From positions 1-64,000 of the forward strand of contig CAVWIV010000016.1 in the NCBI GenBank assembly GCA_963755155.1: a stretch of DNA of 64,000 nt. The letters run 5' to 3'. This document shows positions 16,579-25,197 of this stretch, in pieces (the first letter of the stretch is position 1; the number at the start of each line of letters is the position of its first letter). The DNA is from PALSA-612 sp963755155 (GTDB taxonomy: Bacteria > Actinomycetota > Thermoleophilia > Gaiellales > Gaiellaceae). Made by a program: the position numbers and the translations under genes. A model generated the notes under the pieces. It saw only the letters and a program-made list of their open reading frames with translations. It was not told where the DNA came from and made no database searches.

Positions 16579-17491
16579 AGCGGATGTGCAGCACGTCGCC
16601 GTCTTCGACGGCGTAGTCCTTCCCCTCGAGCCGTTGGAGACCCCGGCGAGCAGCCTCGGCCCTCGAGCCGCACTCCGCGAGGTCTTCGACACGGATCACC
16701 TCGCAGCGGATGAAGCCGCGCGCGATGTCGGAGTGGATCTCGCCGGCCGCCTCGAGCGCCGTCTGGCCACGCCGCAGCGTCCACGCGCGCGCCTCGACGT
16801 CGCCGCCGGTGAAGAACGTGATGAGGTCGAGCGCGTCGCGCAGCCGCCGGACGATCTCCTCGAGTGCCGACGGCCCGTCGCGAAAGGCGGCAGCCTCTTC
16901 CTCCGGCAGCTCCGCCAGCTCGAGCTCCAGCGCCAGATCGATGCCGCGCGGCCCGTTCTCGACGACGACGCGGGGTTTCGTCGTCAGCGGCTCGAGCTCC
17001 TCGGGCAGCTCGCCCACGAAGTCCGCAAGCGCGCCGCCCGCGTCGAGATGAGCGAGCAGCACCGAGACAGCGTCCGCCTTCGTCCGCAACCTTGGATCGC
17101 CCGACTTCGCCTGCGTGCGCACACGCTCGAGCCGTGCCTCCACGTGGTCGCGGTCCGCGACCAGGAGCTCCAGCCCGAGCTGCTCGAGGTCGCGGACGGG
17201 ATCGGTCCCCGCCGAGTAGCCGTCGACGACGCAGAGGAGCGCGTCGACCCGGCGGAGGTTGCCGAGCAGGGCTGCACCCGTCCCCGGCACGTCCTGCACG
17301 CGGATCGCGGCCGGCGTGACCTTCGCCGAGCCGTCCGCGCGGGCGACCGCGTCAACGCGATCGTCGGCGATCTGCGCCATGCCGACGTGCTCCTTCGCGT
17401 CATGGACAGAAGCGCCCGCGAGGGTCAGCGCATTGAAGAGCGTCGTCTTCCCCGACCGGGGCAGGCCGACGATGCCGACCTCGAGGCCCAC
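16568..17491 (-). CDS. YchF-like P-loop GTPase
   Basis: This 307-residue protein of the Obg/YchF superfamily carries G1 GLPRSGKTTLFNALTLAG near its N-terminus and a G3-like DVPGTGAALLGNLRRVDALL. YchF-like helical segments follow (RDLEQLGLELLVADRDHVEA). The C-terminus carries the DUF933/TGS-like domain (LDLITFFTGGDVEARAWTLR; IARGFIRCEVIRVEDL; ending DGDVLHIRFNV). It is shorter than E. coli YchF (363), mostly in the G domain, and there is no clear NKxD. It probably acts on ribosomes or translation, but that is family-level inference. Confidence 0.82.
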   Translation of the reverse strand: MGLEVGIVGLPRSGKTTLFNALTLAGASVHDAKEHVGMAQIADDRVDAVARADGSAKVTPAAIRVQDVPGTGAALLGNLRRVDALLCVVDGYSAGTDPVRDLEQLGLELLVADRDHVEARLERVRTQAKSGDPRLRTKADAVSVLLAHLDAGGALADFVGELPEELEPLTTKPRVVVENGPRGIDLALELELAELPEEEAAAFRDGPSALEEIVRRLRDALDLITFFTGGDVEARAWTLRRGQTALEAAGEIHSDIARGFIRCEVIRVEDLAECGSRAEAARRGLQRLEGKDYAVEDGDVLHIRFNV

Positions 17492-17500
17492 AGGCCCTCC

Positions 17501-17731
17501 TTACGTAGAGCCGAAGCCGACGCGCGCTTCGCGCGCGTACCGCTTGACATACAGCACGCGTCCGAGCACGACGAGGAACACGCCGTCCTCGCCGCGCAGC
17601 TCGCACACCGTGTCGTCTCTCGCGCGCAGCGCCTGGTCGAGCGCGTCCGCATCCTCCACGGGAACGCGCATCGAGAGGACGTCGCCGCCCTGGAAGCCGA
17701 TCTCGATGCGGACGGCGGCCGTCTCAGGCAC
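17501..17731 (-). CDS. Small conserved-looking hypothetical protein
   Basis: This is a 76-residue soluble protein, VRIEIGFQGGDVLSMRVPVE near the start and GVFLVVLGRVLYVKRYAREA near the end, with predicted beta-alpha-beta-beta character. The family is not recognised. It starts at ATG 17731, overlapping the stop of the methylmalonyl-CoA epimerase gene by eight bases, and ends about 10 bases before the GTPase gene. The three therefore look like one leftward operon. The clean fit between neighbours and the normal codon usage support it being real. Confidence 0.6.
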   Translation of the reverse strand: MPETAAVRIEIGFQGGDVLSMRVPVEDADALDQALRARDDTVCELRGEDGVFLVVLGRVLYVKRYAREARVGFGST

Positions 17732-18128
17732 CGGTGACCAGCTCCGTCAGCACGCCGTGCACCGCGTCGGGATGGATGAACGCCACCTGAAGACCGTACA
17801 GACCGAGACGCGGCTCGCGGTCGACGAGTTGCACGCCCTCGCCGTCGAGCCGGGCGAGCTCCGCGCGCAGGTCGGCCACCTCGTAGGCGACGTGGTGCAT
17901 GCCCGGGCCGCGACGAGCAAGGAACCGCCCTACTGGTGTATCCGCGTGCAATGGCGCCAGCAGCTCCACCCGACCGGCGCCGACATGCAACGCCACGGCC
18001 TCCGCACCCTGCGACGCGATCGTCTCGCGCGCCTCCACCGCCGCGCCGAGCAGCCGCTCGTACGTGTCAACGGCCTCGTCGAGATCTCTGACGGCGACGC
18101 CGATGTGGTGAATCTCCCGGGCCGCCAC
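17724..18128 (-). CDS. mce: Methylmalonyl-CoA epimerase (VOC superfamily)
   Basis: This 134-residue VOC/glyoxalase-fold protein matches methylmalonyl-CoA epimerase, which interconverts the (R) and (S) forms in propionyl-CoA metabolism. It begins IHHIGVAVRDLDEAVDTYER with the first metal His and has the typical GRVELLAPLHADTPVGRFLA. The motif GPGMHHVAYEVADL gives another His, and LIDREPRLG-type sequence is present as LVDREPRLGLYGLQVAFIHP. The GTG start at 18128 precedes the first beta strand. No mutase genes are visible in the window, so pathway context rests on the family alone. Confidence 0.85.
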   Translation of the reverse strand: MAAREIHHIGVAVRDLDEAVDTYERLLGAAVEARETIASQGAEAVALHVGAGRVELLAPLHADTPVGRFLARRGPGMHHVAYEVADLRAELARLDGEGVQLVDREPRLGLYGLQVAFIHPDAVHGVLTELVTGA

Positions 18129-18151
18129 GCCCGGATGCTAGTGCAGCCGGA

Positions 18152-19660
18152 TCAGTCCGAGGTCGGCAGGGCGTCGCGGACGGTGCCGATCGTCTCCGAG
18201 CTCCTGGACTCCCGCTTCACGTCCGTGAGGAGCTCCTCGAGCTGGTCGCGGACGAGCGTCTCGCGCTCGAGCAACGCCAGTGCCACCCGGTCGAGTGGCA
18301 GGCGGTGCTTCGTCAAGAGGCGCATGGCCTCGTCGTAGGCCTCGTCCGTGAGCCGCGCCTGCTCGGCGTCGCGCAGCCGCTTCGTCTCCTCCGACAGCGA
18401 GTAGTTGTCGGCGCGCATCGTCCGCGAGGAGACGATCTCCGACATGCCGTAGTCGAAGACCATCGCGCGGGCGAGGTCGGTTGCGCGCTCGAGGTCGTTC
18501 GCAGCGCCGTTCGTCACCCGGCCGAACACGACTTGCTCGGCAGCGCGGCCCGCGAGGTAGACCTTCAGCATGTCCGTCAGCTCTTCCTTCGTGTGCAGGT
18601 AGCGATCCTCGGCAGGGAGGTTGAGCGTGTACCCGAGGGCCTGGCCGCGCGAGACGATTGTCGCCTTGTGCACCGGCAGCGCGTCGCCCATGAGATGGGA
18701 CATGAGCGCATGGCCGGCCTCGTGGTAAGCGAGGATGCGCTTCTCCTTCTCGGAGACGACCCGCCGCTGCTGGAGGCCCGCGACGACGCGCTCCATGGCG
18801 GAGTCGAAGTCCTCGGCGGTGATCTCCTTCGCCAGCCGGCGGCCCGCGGCGATTGCCGCCTCGTTCGCGATGTTCGCGAGGTCGGCGCCTGTGAGCCCGG
18901 CGGTCTGGCGGGCAACGGTCTCCAGGTCGACGTCATCGGCCAGAGGCTTGCCGGCAGTGTGGACGCCGAGAATCTCGGTGCGGCCCGCAAGGTCGGGAGC
19001 GGACACGAGCACTTGGCGATCAAAGCGGCCCGGCCGCAGCAGGGCGGGGTCGAGGTCCTGGAGGCGGTTCGACGCTCCCATCACGACGACCCGGTCGTCG
19101 GACGCGAAGCCGTCCAGCTCGACGAGCAGCTGGTTCAGCGTCTGGTCCTGCTCACGGTTGAACCCGTGTCCGGTTCGCGCGGCGCCGACCGCGTCGAGCT
19201 CGTCGATGAAGACGATCGAGGGCGCGTGCTTGCGCGCCTCGGCGAAGAGCTTTCTGATGCGGGCGGCACCGAGGCCCGCAAACATCTCGACGAACGCGGA
19301 GGCGCTCTGTGAGAAGAACGACGAGCCGGACTCGTGCGCCACGGCCTTCGCCAACAGCGTCTTCCCCGTTCCCGGAGGCCCGTAGAAGAGGATGCCCTTC
19401 GGTACGCGCGCGCCGAGCTGCTCGAAGCGCTTCGGGTCGCGAAGGAAGTCGACGACTTCCTGGAGCTCGAGCTTGACCTCGGAGAGCCCGGCGACGTCGT
19501 TCCAGGTGACGCTCGAGCTCGTTCGGGAGGCGGGGCGTTGGGTGTTCACCCTCGGCGTCAGCTTCACGACCCGCCAGAGGAAGTACACCATCAGACACAT
19601 CAAGGCCAGCGGGAGCCAAATCAGGAGCATCCCGCCGACATCCTCGAGGATCGCGCCCAC
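18152..19660 (-). CDS. ftsH: FtsH-like ATP-dependent zinc metalloprotease, short form
   Basis: This is a membrane AAA+ protease that unfolds and degrades membrane and soluble proteins. The single N-terminal transmembrane segment (MLLIWLPLALMCLMVYFLWR) is followed almost directly by the AAA domain: FYGPPGTGKTLLAKAVAHES, IVFIDELDAVGAARTG and LLRPGRFDRQVLVSAPDL. The protease domain has YHEAGHALMSHLMG with the HExxH zinc site and NDLERATDLARAMVFDYGMS. At 502 residues it is about 100 short of usual because the first TM and periplasmic domain are missing. It starts at GTG 19660, and no in-frame upstream extension is seen. Confidence 0.88.
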   Translation of the reverse strand: MGAILEDVGGMLLIWLPLALMCLMVYFLWRVVKLTPRVNTQRPASRTSSSVTWNDVAGLSEVKLELQEVVDFLRDPKRFEQLGARVPKGILFYGPPGTGKTLLAKAVAHESGSSFFSQSASAFVEMFAGLGAARIRKLFAEARKHAPSIVFIDELDAVGAARTGHGFNREQDQTLNQLLVELDGFASDDRVVVMGASNRLQDLDPALLRPGRFDRQVLVSAPDLAGRTEILGVHTAGKPLADDVDLETVARQTAGLTGADLANIANEAAIAAGRRLAKEITAEDFDSAMERVVAGLQQRRVVSEKEKRILAYHEAGHALMSHLMGDALPVHKATIVSRGQALGYTLNLPAEDRYLHTKEELTDMLKVYLAGRAAEQVVFGRVTNGAANDLERATDLARAMVFDYGMSEIVSSRTMRADNYSLSEETKRLRDAEQARLTDEAYDEAMRLLTKHRLPLDRVALALLERETLVRDQLEELLTDVKRESRSSETIGTVRDALPTSD

Positions 19661-19702
19661 GACTTGCGCATCGGCAGCCGCAGGCGAAACCCTTAGCGGG
19701 AC

Positions 19703-20479
19703 TTACGTCTCTCGCTCGAGCTCGAGGCAGGCGTTGAGCGCCGCGTCCGCGACGTCGACCTGATCCGCCGTCGGCTCGGCCGTCGCCACGCGCTCCTGCA
19801 GCTCGTGGCCCGGGCGGGCGAGCGCCTTCGCAAGCGGATGCTTCGGGTTACGCACCATCCAGCCAAAGATCTCCGTCGCGGCCGCCATCGCGCCAAGCGC
19901 AGCCACGAGGCTCGCAGGCCGGCGGAGATGCGCCGGTGCGCGTCCGGCAAGCGTCGCGCCGGCGGCCGTCGCCAACAGCAACGGCCCGACGAGGTGTGTG
20001 CCACAGCGCTCGTGCTCCTTCGCCGCGCGCTCACCGTGCTCGTACGTTCCGATCGAGACGTGCTCGGCGCCGTGATACGCGGCGAGCTCACCCTCGCGAA
20101 GTGCGAGCACTGCCGGCGTGAGCGCGATCGCTCCGGCCGCGAGCTCCTGCACCGCCTTCGGAAGACGTGTCTCCCTGATGGCGCGTCCAGCGACGCCGGC
20201 AGCCGCCATCGAGGCGAGCACTTTCGGCCGCTGGAAGGCGAAGCGCGCCTCCGGCAGGTTGCGTCGAACCCGAGGTAGCACGAGCAGCGCCTCGAGCAGC
20301 CGTGCCGGCCCGCGCAGCAAGGGCCGGTTCCCCGGCAGCAGGCGCTTTTGGCCGCGCGCGACGTGAATCTCGCCGTCGTCCGCTCGCACTGCGCACGCCC
20401 AGGACGTGGGACCGTGCACGAGCACGCCGTTGGCCAGCGCCATCCCTCCCAGACGGATCTTCTCGTCGGCCATGCTCAT
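19703..20479 (-). CDS. DUF1385/YqhQ family membrane protein
   Basis: This 258-residue protein has the DUF1385 N-terminus IRLGGMALANGVLVHGPTSW and the defining AYHGAEHVSIGTYEHGERAA followed by a CGTHLVGPLLL segment, so the family's H/E/H/C residues are present. The hydrophobic stretches TPAVLALREGE and VGPLLLATAAGATLAG suggest membrane association. The biochemical role of the family is not established. It lies 40 bases upstream of ftsH in the same direction. Confidence 0.78.
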   Translation of the reverse strand: MSMADEKIRLGGMALANGVLVHGPTSWACAVRADDGEIHVARGQKRLLPGNRPLLRGPARLLEALLVLPRVRRNLPEARFAFQRPKVLASMAAAGVAGRAIRETRLPKAVQELAAGAIALTPAVLALREGELAAYHGAEHVSIGTYEHGERAAKEHERCGTHLVGPLLLATAAGATLAGRAPAHLRRPASLVAALGAMAAATEIFGWMVRNPKHPLAKALARPGHELQERVATAEPTADQVDVADAALNACLELERET

Positions 20480-20487
20480 CAGGCTAG

Positions 20488-21780
20488 CTATCGGCCGATG
20501 GCCAGCGCGGCATGACGCAGGAACTCGACGCCGAGCTCGAGGTCCGCCTCTTCGATCCGCTCGTCGGCGGAGTGCACCAGGCGGTTCGCCAGCTCCGCCG
20601 CCATCGTGCGCATGGGAAAGAACCCGTAGGCGACCGTGCCGAACGACTCCCGCAGCCAGTGGCTATCCGTGAACCCCGCGACGCAGATCGGCACCGCTTT
20701 CGCCCCGGGCTCGGTGCGCTCGACGAACTCCTCCACCGCGGCCCACAGCGGCGTGTCCATCGACGAGCGCGTGCCGCCCTGAGGTGCTCGCCACTCGAGC
20801 TCGTAGTCGCCCGGGCCGAACCACTCGCGAAGAACGCGGTCGATGTCGTCCTGCGAGTCGCCCGGCCTCAGCCGGCAGTCGATCGTGACGTCGCAGAGGC
20901 CCGGGATGACGTTGCGCTTGTGGGACGCGGAGATGACCGTCGGCGACAGCGTCGTCGTCAGCAACGGCTCGAGGATCTGCGCCGCATCGGGATCGACGGC
21001 GCGCGCGGCCTCGAGCGCCTCGGCGGCGGGCGGCACCGAGCCGATGACGGCGGCGAGAAAGCCCTCGGTCTCGGGGCCGAGCTGTGGCTCCTCGCGGTAC
21101 GCGGCGGCACGCTCGATGAGCGCGGCGGCCTTGACGAGCGCGTTGTCCGCGATGCCGGGGATGGCCGCATGGCCGCTACGCCCGTGCACGAGCAGGCGAA
21201 ACGGCGACGACGCCTTCTCGGCCGCGGCGCAGGTGTAGAAGACCCGGCCGCCGAGCTCCAGCCGGTCGCCTGCCCCTTCGTTCACCGCGTAGTCGCAGCG
21301 GACAGCCTCGGGATGCTCCTCGCACAGCCAGTGCAATCCCTGGTACTCGCCCTCGCCCACCTCCTCGTCTGCCGTCGCGACGAAGAGGAGGTCGCCGGCG
21401 GGACGGAAGCCTTCGCGCGCGAGTGAGGCGATGGCGACCGCGCTGGCCGCAACCTGGCCCTTCATGTCGAGGGCGCCGCGGCCCCACACGCAGCCATCCT
21501 TTAGCTCGCCCGACCAAGGATCGACCGTCCACTCGGCCGGGTCGGCGAGGACGGTGTCGGTATGCGACAGCAGAAGCAGGCTCGGGCCTTCCCCGGAGCC
21601 GGGAATCCGCGCCACGAGATTCGCCCGAGCCGGATCGCGCGCGTAGAGCTCGCACGCGACACCTGCCTCCTCGAGGTACGCCCGAAGCAGCTCCGCTGCC
21701 AATGTCTCGTTCCCGGGCGGGTTGACGGTGTCGAGGCGAATCAGCTCCTGGAGCAGCCGGACGGCCTCGGCGCGGAACAT
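20488..21780 (-). CDS. M20-family metallopeptidase (ArgE/DapE-like)
   Basis: This is a 430-residue zinc amidohydrolase of the M20 family (ArgE, DapE, CPG2 and dipeptidase types). The first metal site is SLLLLSHTDTVLA, followed by VWGRGALDMKGQVAASAVAI, the catalytic FVATADEEVGEGEYQG and the dimerisation-domain strand LLVHGRSGHAAIPGIADNAL. A later metal His lies in the RLVHSADERIEEADL region. The substrate cannot be fixed from sequence; a small peptide or acyl-amino acid is likely. It is divergent from rarA, with 20 bases between the start codons. Confidence 0.83.
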   Translation of the reverse strand: MFRAEAVRLLQELIRLDTVNPPGNETLAAELLRAYLEEAGVACELYARDPARANLVARIPGSGEGPSLLLLSHTDTVLADPAEWTVDPWSGELKDGCVWGRGALDMKGQVAASAVAIASLAREGFRPAGDLLFVATADEEVGEGEYQGLHWLCEEHPEAVRCDYAVNEGAGDRLELGGRVFYTCAAAEKASSPFRLLVHGRSGHAAIPGIADNALVKAAALIERAAAYREEPQLGPETEGFLAAVIGSVPPAAEALEAARAVDPDAAQILEPLLTTTLSPTVISASHKRNVIPGLCDVTIDCRLRPGDSQDDIDRVLREWFGPGDYELEWRAPQGGTRSSMDTPLWAAVEEFVERTEPGAKAVPICVAGFTDSHWLRESFGTVAYGFFPMRTMAAELANRLVHSADERIEEADLELGVEFLRHAALAIGR

Positions 21781-21800
21781 CGCGCGAGCATACTTTCGGC

Positions 21801-23027
21801 ATGGGCGACCTGTTCTCGGAGGCCGCGTCCGCCCGGATGGCGGAGCACGCGCCGCTCGCCGCTCGCCTGCGGCCGCGAACGCTCGACGAGCTCGTCGGCC
21901 AGCGGCAGATCCTCGCCGAGGGCTCGGCTCTCCGCCGCGCGATCGCGGAGGACCGCGTCGGCTCGATGATCCTCTACGGGCCGCCGGGCAGCGGCAAGAC
22001 GACGCTCGCCCGCATCGTCGCCGACACCACGGATGCGGCGTTCGAGCAGCTCTCCGCCGTGAACGCGACGGTGGCCGAGGTACGAGCCGTGATCGCGGCG
22101 GCGCGCGAACGTCTGGGCGCGAACGGCCGCCGCACGATCCTCTTTCTCGACGAGATCCACCGCTTCAACAAGGCACAGCAGGACGCACTCCTACCCTCGG
22201 TGGAGGAGGGGCTGCTGACGCTCGTCGGCGCGACGACGGAGAACCCGTACTTCGAGGTGAACGCCGCGCTCCTGTCACGCTGCCAGGTGTACGAGCTCGA
22301 GCCGTTGTCGGAGGATGACCTGGTCACGATCGTCCGCCGCGGCGCCGTCGAGCTGGGCCTCGAGCTGCCGGATGACATCGTCGCTCTCGTCGCCGTCAAG
22401 GCCGGAGGCGACGCCCGAACGGCGCTGAGCGTCCTCGAGCTCGCCGCCCAGACAGCCGACGGCGCGCCCACGGAGAGCCACGTGGAGGATGCCGCGCGCA
22501 AACGGCCACTCGTCTACGACCGGGCCGGCGACCGCCACTACGACTTTGCGTCGGCGTTCATCAAGTCGATGCGCGGCTCGGACCCCGACGCGGCGGTCTA
22601 CTACCTCGCGGCGATGCTCGAGGGCGGCGAGGATGCCCGCTTCGTTGCGCGCCGCATGGTGATCCTCGCCTCGGAGGACATCGGCAACGCCGATCCGAAC
22701 GCGCTCGTGGTCGCCGTCGCCGCCGCGAACGCCGTCGAGCACGTTGGACTGCCCGAGGCGCAGCTGAACCTCGCGCAGGCCGCCATCTACCTCGCGCTCG
22801 CGCCGAAGTCGAACGCCGTCACGACCGCGCTCGCCGAGGCTCGGCGCGACGTCCGCGAGCAGGGCAACGTCAGGCCGCCGAAGTTCCTTCGCTCGACGGG
22901 CCACCCGGGACAGCGAAAGCTCGGTCACGGCGAGGGCTACGTCTACCCGCACGACGACCCGGCGGGGTTCGACATGAGCTATCTGCCCGACGAGCTGAAG
23001 GGCAAGCGCTACTACAAGCCCTCCTGA
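21801..23027 (+). CDS. rarA: Replication-associated recombination protein A (MgsA/RarA AAA ATPase)
   Basis: This 408-residue AAA+ clamp-loader-like ATPase is associated with stalled replication forks. It has LAARLRPRTLDELVGQRQIL, Walker A ILYGPPGSGKTTLARIVADT, Walker B TILFLDEIHRFNKAQQDALL, sensor 1 LTLVGATTENPYFEVNAALL and the C-terminal RarA domain (DFASAFIKSMRGSDPDAAVY; ASEDIGNADPNALVVAVAAA). It ends with the family tail GHGEGYVYPHDDPAGFDMSY. Length and all motifs are normal. Confidence 0.94.
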   Translation: MGDLFSEAASARMAEHAPLAARLRPRTLDELVGQRQILAEGSALRRAIAEDRVGSMILYGPPGSGKTTLARIVADTTDAAFEQLSAVNATVAEVRAVIAAARERLGANGRRTILFLDEIHRFNKAQQDALLPSVEEGLLTLVGATTENPYFEVNAALLSRCQVYELEPLSEDDLVTIVRRGAVELGLELPDDIVALVAVKAGGDARTALSVLELAAQTADGAPTESHVEDAARKRPLVYDRAGDRHYDFASAFIKSMRGSDPDAAVYYLAAMLEGGEDARFVARRMVILASEDIGNADPNALVVAVAAANAVEHVGLPEAQLNLAQAAIYLALAPKSNAVTTALAEARRDVREQGNVRPPKFLRSTGHPGQRKLGHGEGYVYPHDDPAGFDMSYLPDELKGKRYYKPS

Positions 23028-23068
23028 GAGCGGTCATCGCCGCGTGTAAAGCGGCCGATACAACGAAC

Positions 23069-23438
23069 ATGGAGGGACGGCAACCCTCTAGCAGATCGCT
23101 CCTGGCAATCGTCTGGACTGCATTCGTGCTCATCTGGGCGATGGCGGCTCTCATCGCCCTGTCGCTGACACAGGTGATCGCCTGTGACGGCGGCGGATTC
23201 GCCGTCTGCCGCACCCGCATCCCCGGCCGGCCGCTACTGCAACGGTGTCGGCGACTACTTCTCTTCCGGCGAGGGCGAAGGCCTCGCGCTCGTCTACGGG
23301 TGGCCGCTGGTCGTGCTCGCAGCCGTCGGCGTCTACGGAGTCTGGAAGTGCTGCAAGAGGCTGATGGTCGTTGTAGCCGCCGCGTCTTCGCTGCTGCTCG
23401 TTCTCCACGTCACGCTCGCGTTCTCGCTGCCGGCCTAG
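23069..23438 (+). CDS. Small multi-pass membrane protein (apparent 1-bp insertion near 23218)
   Basis: No family is recognised. ATG 23069 gives SLLAIVWTAFVLIWAMAALI, a transmembrane helix, then a CDGGGFAVC loop. The frame breaks near 23218 and continues one frame over as SPAGRYCNGVGDYFSSGEGE, followed by LVYGWPLVVLAAVGVYGVWK and MVVVAAASSLLLVLHVTLAF, two more helices. Joining them by removing one base gives 122 residues with three or four helices. The continuous hydrophobic design across the break supports one gene. Confidence 0.5.
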
Positions 23439-23703
23439 CGCTTCGGGTGCGCCGCGAAGAAGCGCCAGATCTCGGGATTGCCCTGGTACGGACCCTTGGG
23501 CCACTGGTGGCCCATGCCCTGGATCGTCACGAGACTCACCTCAGTCGAGCGTTTGCACACCTCCCACGAGGTCGTCGTGGCCGCGCCGTCGATGGCCGTC
23601 GTCCCCGTCGCCGGACAGCCGTCGAGCCGCCGCCACGTGTCGATCCCCGCAAGCGCTTCGTAAGGCTGCCCACTGACCTTCGCGTGCCGTAACGTGGCGA
23701 GCG
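23435..23703 (-). pseudogene. C-terminal remnant of a PHB-depolymerase/LpqC-type esterase
   Basis: An open frame on the minus strand ending at TAG 23437-23435 reads ALAGIDTWRRLDGCPATGTT, then TSWEVCKRSTEVSLVTIQGM, GHQWPKGPYQGNPEIWRFFA. This is the C-terminal end of poly(3-hydroxybutyrate) depolymerase/LpqC-like secreted esterases, including the paired cysteines and the catalytic His of GHQWP. The nucleophile half would lie upstream, but that DNA is now the start of the glycosyltransferase gene, so the esterase is truncated. It overlaps the end of the small membrane gene by four bases. Confidence 0.6.
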
Positions 23704-25197
23704 ATGAGCGCTGAGCTCATGGCGAACGCGAGGCGCCGGGACCGTGTCAGTGCGGAGCTCAGCGAGCTGGTGCGCCAGAGACACGTCCAGGCGCTGATCG
23801 GTATCACGGCGATCGGCGCCGCCATCCGCTTTGCAACGCTCGACCTCCAGAGCTTCTGGAACGACGAGGTCTTCACGTCGTGGGAGATGACCCAAGCATT
23901 CGAAGACATGCTCGAGTCGGTCTGGCGCATCGAGTCTGCGCCACCGCTGTACTACACCGTCGCCTGGCTCTGGGCCAAGGTCTTCGGCCACGGAGAAGCC
24001 GGGCTGCGCGCGCTGTCCGCGCTTGCGGGAACCTTGACGATCCCCGTCGCGTATGCAGCTGCATCGACGCTTGTCTCACGGCGGGCCGGGCTCCTCACCG
24101 CCGCACTTGCGGCGACGAGCCCGTTTCTCGTCTGGTACTCACAGGAGGCTCGTCCGTACAGCTTGGCGGTGCTGCTGAGCTCGCTTGGATTCCTCTTCTT
24201 CGTACGAGCCGTGCGACAGGCAAACCGACGCGACGTCGTGCTCTGGGCGGTGTGTTCGGTCGCCGTCGTCGCGACGCATTACATGGCGGGGTTCATCGTG
24301 CTCACCGAGGCATGCGTGCTGTTCGCGCTGGCCGTCCGAAGGCGGGAGATCGTCGTCGCGTTCGCGGCGGTCTCTGCCGTTTCGCTCCTGCTGCTGACCA
24401 AGAGCCGGAATTCGCCCGAGTGGGTATCGGAGATCCCACGGGACTACCGCTTCGAGGAGACGCTGCGCCAGCTCGTCACACCCTCTCCCATGTACTCCTG
24501 GGCCGGCGCGGGGGACGGTGGAAGCGACTCGCACGAGCTGTGGTGGCTCGCAGGCGTGCTGCTCGTCGCCGCGCTGGCGTTGGCGATCGCCCTTGGCGCC
24601 CGGTCCGAAAGGCGAGGGGTGATCATTGCGCTCGTTGTCGGCGGCGGCGCGATTGTCATCGCGCTCCTCGTGGGAACCCTGGGCGACGTCCTCATCGATC
24701 GAGGCGACTACTTCCTGGACCGCAACGTCATATTCGCCTGGCTGCCGCTTGCGATCGTCGTCACCGGCGGGATCGGCCTGGCCCGTACCGGCGCCGTAGG
24801 GATAGGTGTGATCTCCGCACTCTGCATCGCGGGTCTCGCGATCGTGCTGACCATCGACCTCAACCGTTCGTGGCAACGCGACGACTGGCGCCTCATCGCC
24901 AGCAGGCTGGACACGGGGTCGGGAGCGATCATCGTCCTTCCCGCCTATCAGTCAAGCCCGCTGCGCTACTACGGACGAGGGCTTGCCGATGCGAGCGAGA
25001 CCGGCGCCCGAGTGCGAATCGTCGATGTGCTGCTACCTGCGGGCGCCGACCGCAGCTTCATCGAGGCTCCACCTCCGTTCGAAGAGATAGGCAGGGCGCG
25101 GCTGCACCGCTGGGTCGTGCAGAGGTTTGTCTCGCCGGTGCCGGTGCGCGTGCCCCCACAACGGGGCCTGCTCATCCGCCGCGGCGGCACGCAGTAG
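23704..25197 (+). CDS. GT-C (GT39/PMT-like) membrane glycosyltransferase
   Basis: This is a 497-residue integral membrane protein of the dolichyl-phosphate-mannose/polyprenyl-phosphate-sugar type. The first loop carries the diagnostic acidic motif FWNDEVFTSWEM, followed by APPLYYTVAWLWAKVFG, the GEAGLRALSALAGTLTIPVA helix and SPFLVWYSQEARPYSLAVLL, all standard in this superfamily. About ten transmembrane segments and a C-terminal soluble part follow. It probably transfers a sugar from a polyprenyl phosphate outside the membrane; the acceptor is unknown. Local base composition looks slightly less GC-rich than its neighbours. Confidence 0.82.
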   Translation: MSAELMANARRRDRVSAELSELVRQRHVQALIGITAIGAAIRFATLDLQSFWNDEVFTSWEMTQAFEDMLESVWRIESAPPLYYTVAWLWAKVFGHGEAGLRALSALAGTLTIPVAYAAASTLVSRRAGLLTAALAATSPFLVWYSQEARPYSLAVLLSSLGFLFFVRAVRQANRRDVVLWAVCSVAVVATHYMAGFIVLTEACVLFALAVRRREIVVAFAAVSAVSLLLLTKSRNSPEWVSEIPRDYRFEETLRQLVTPSPMYSWAGAGDGGSDSHELWWLAGVLLVAALALAIALGARSERRGVIIALVVGGGAIVIALLVGTLGDVLIDRGDYFLDRNVIFAWLPLAIVVTGGIGLARTGAVGIGVISALCIAGLAIVLTIDLNRSWQRDDWRLIASRLDTGSGAIIVLPAYQSSPLRYYGRGLADASETGARVRIVDVLLPAGADRSFIEAPPPFEEIGRARLHRWVVQRFVSPVPVRVPPQRGLLIRRGGTQ

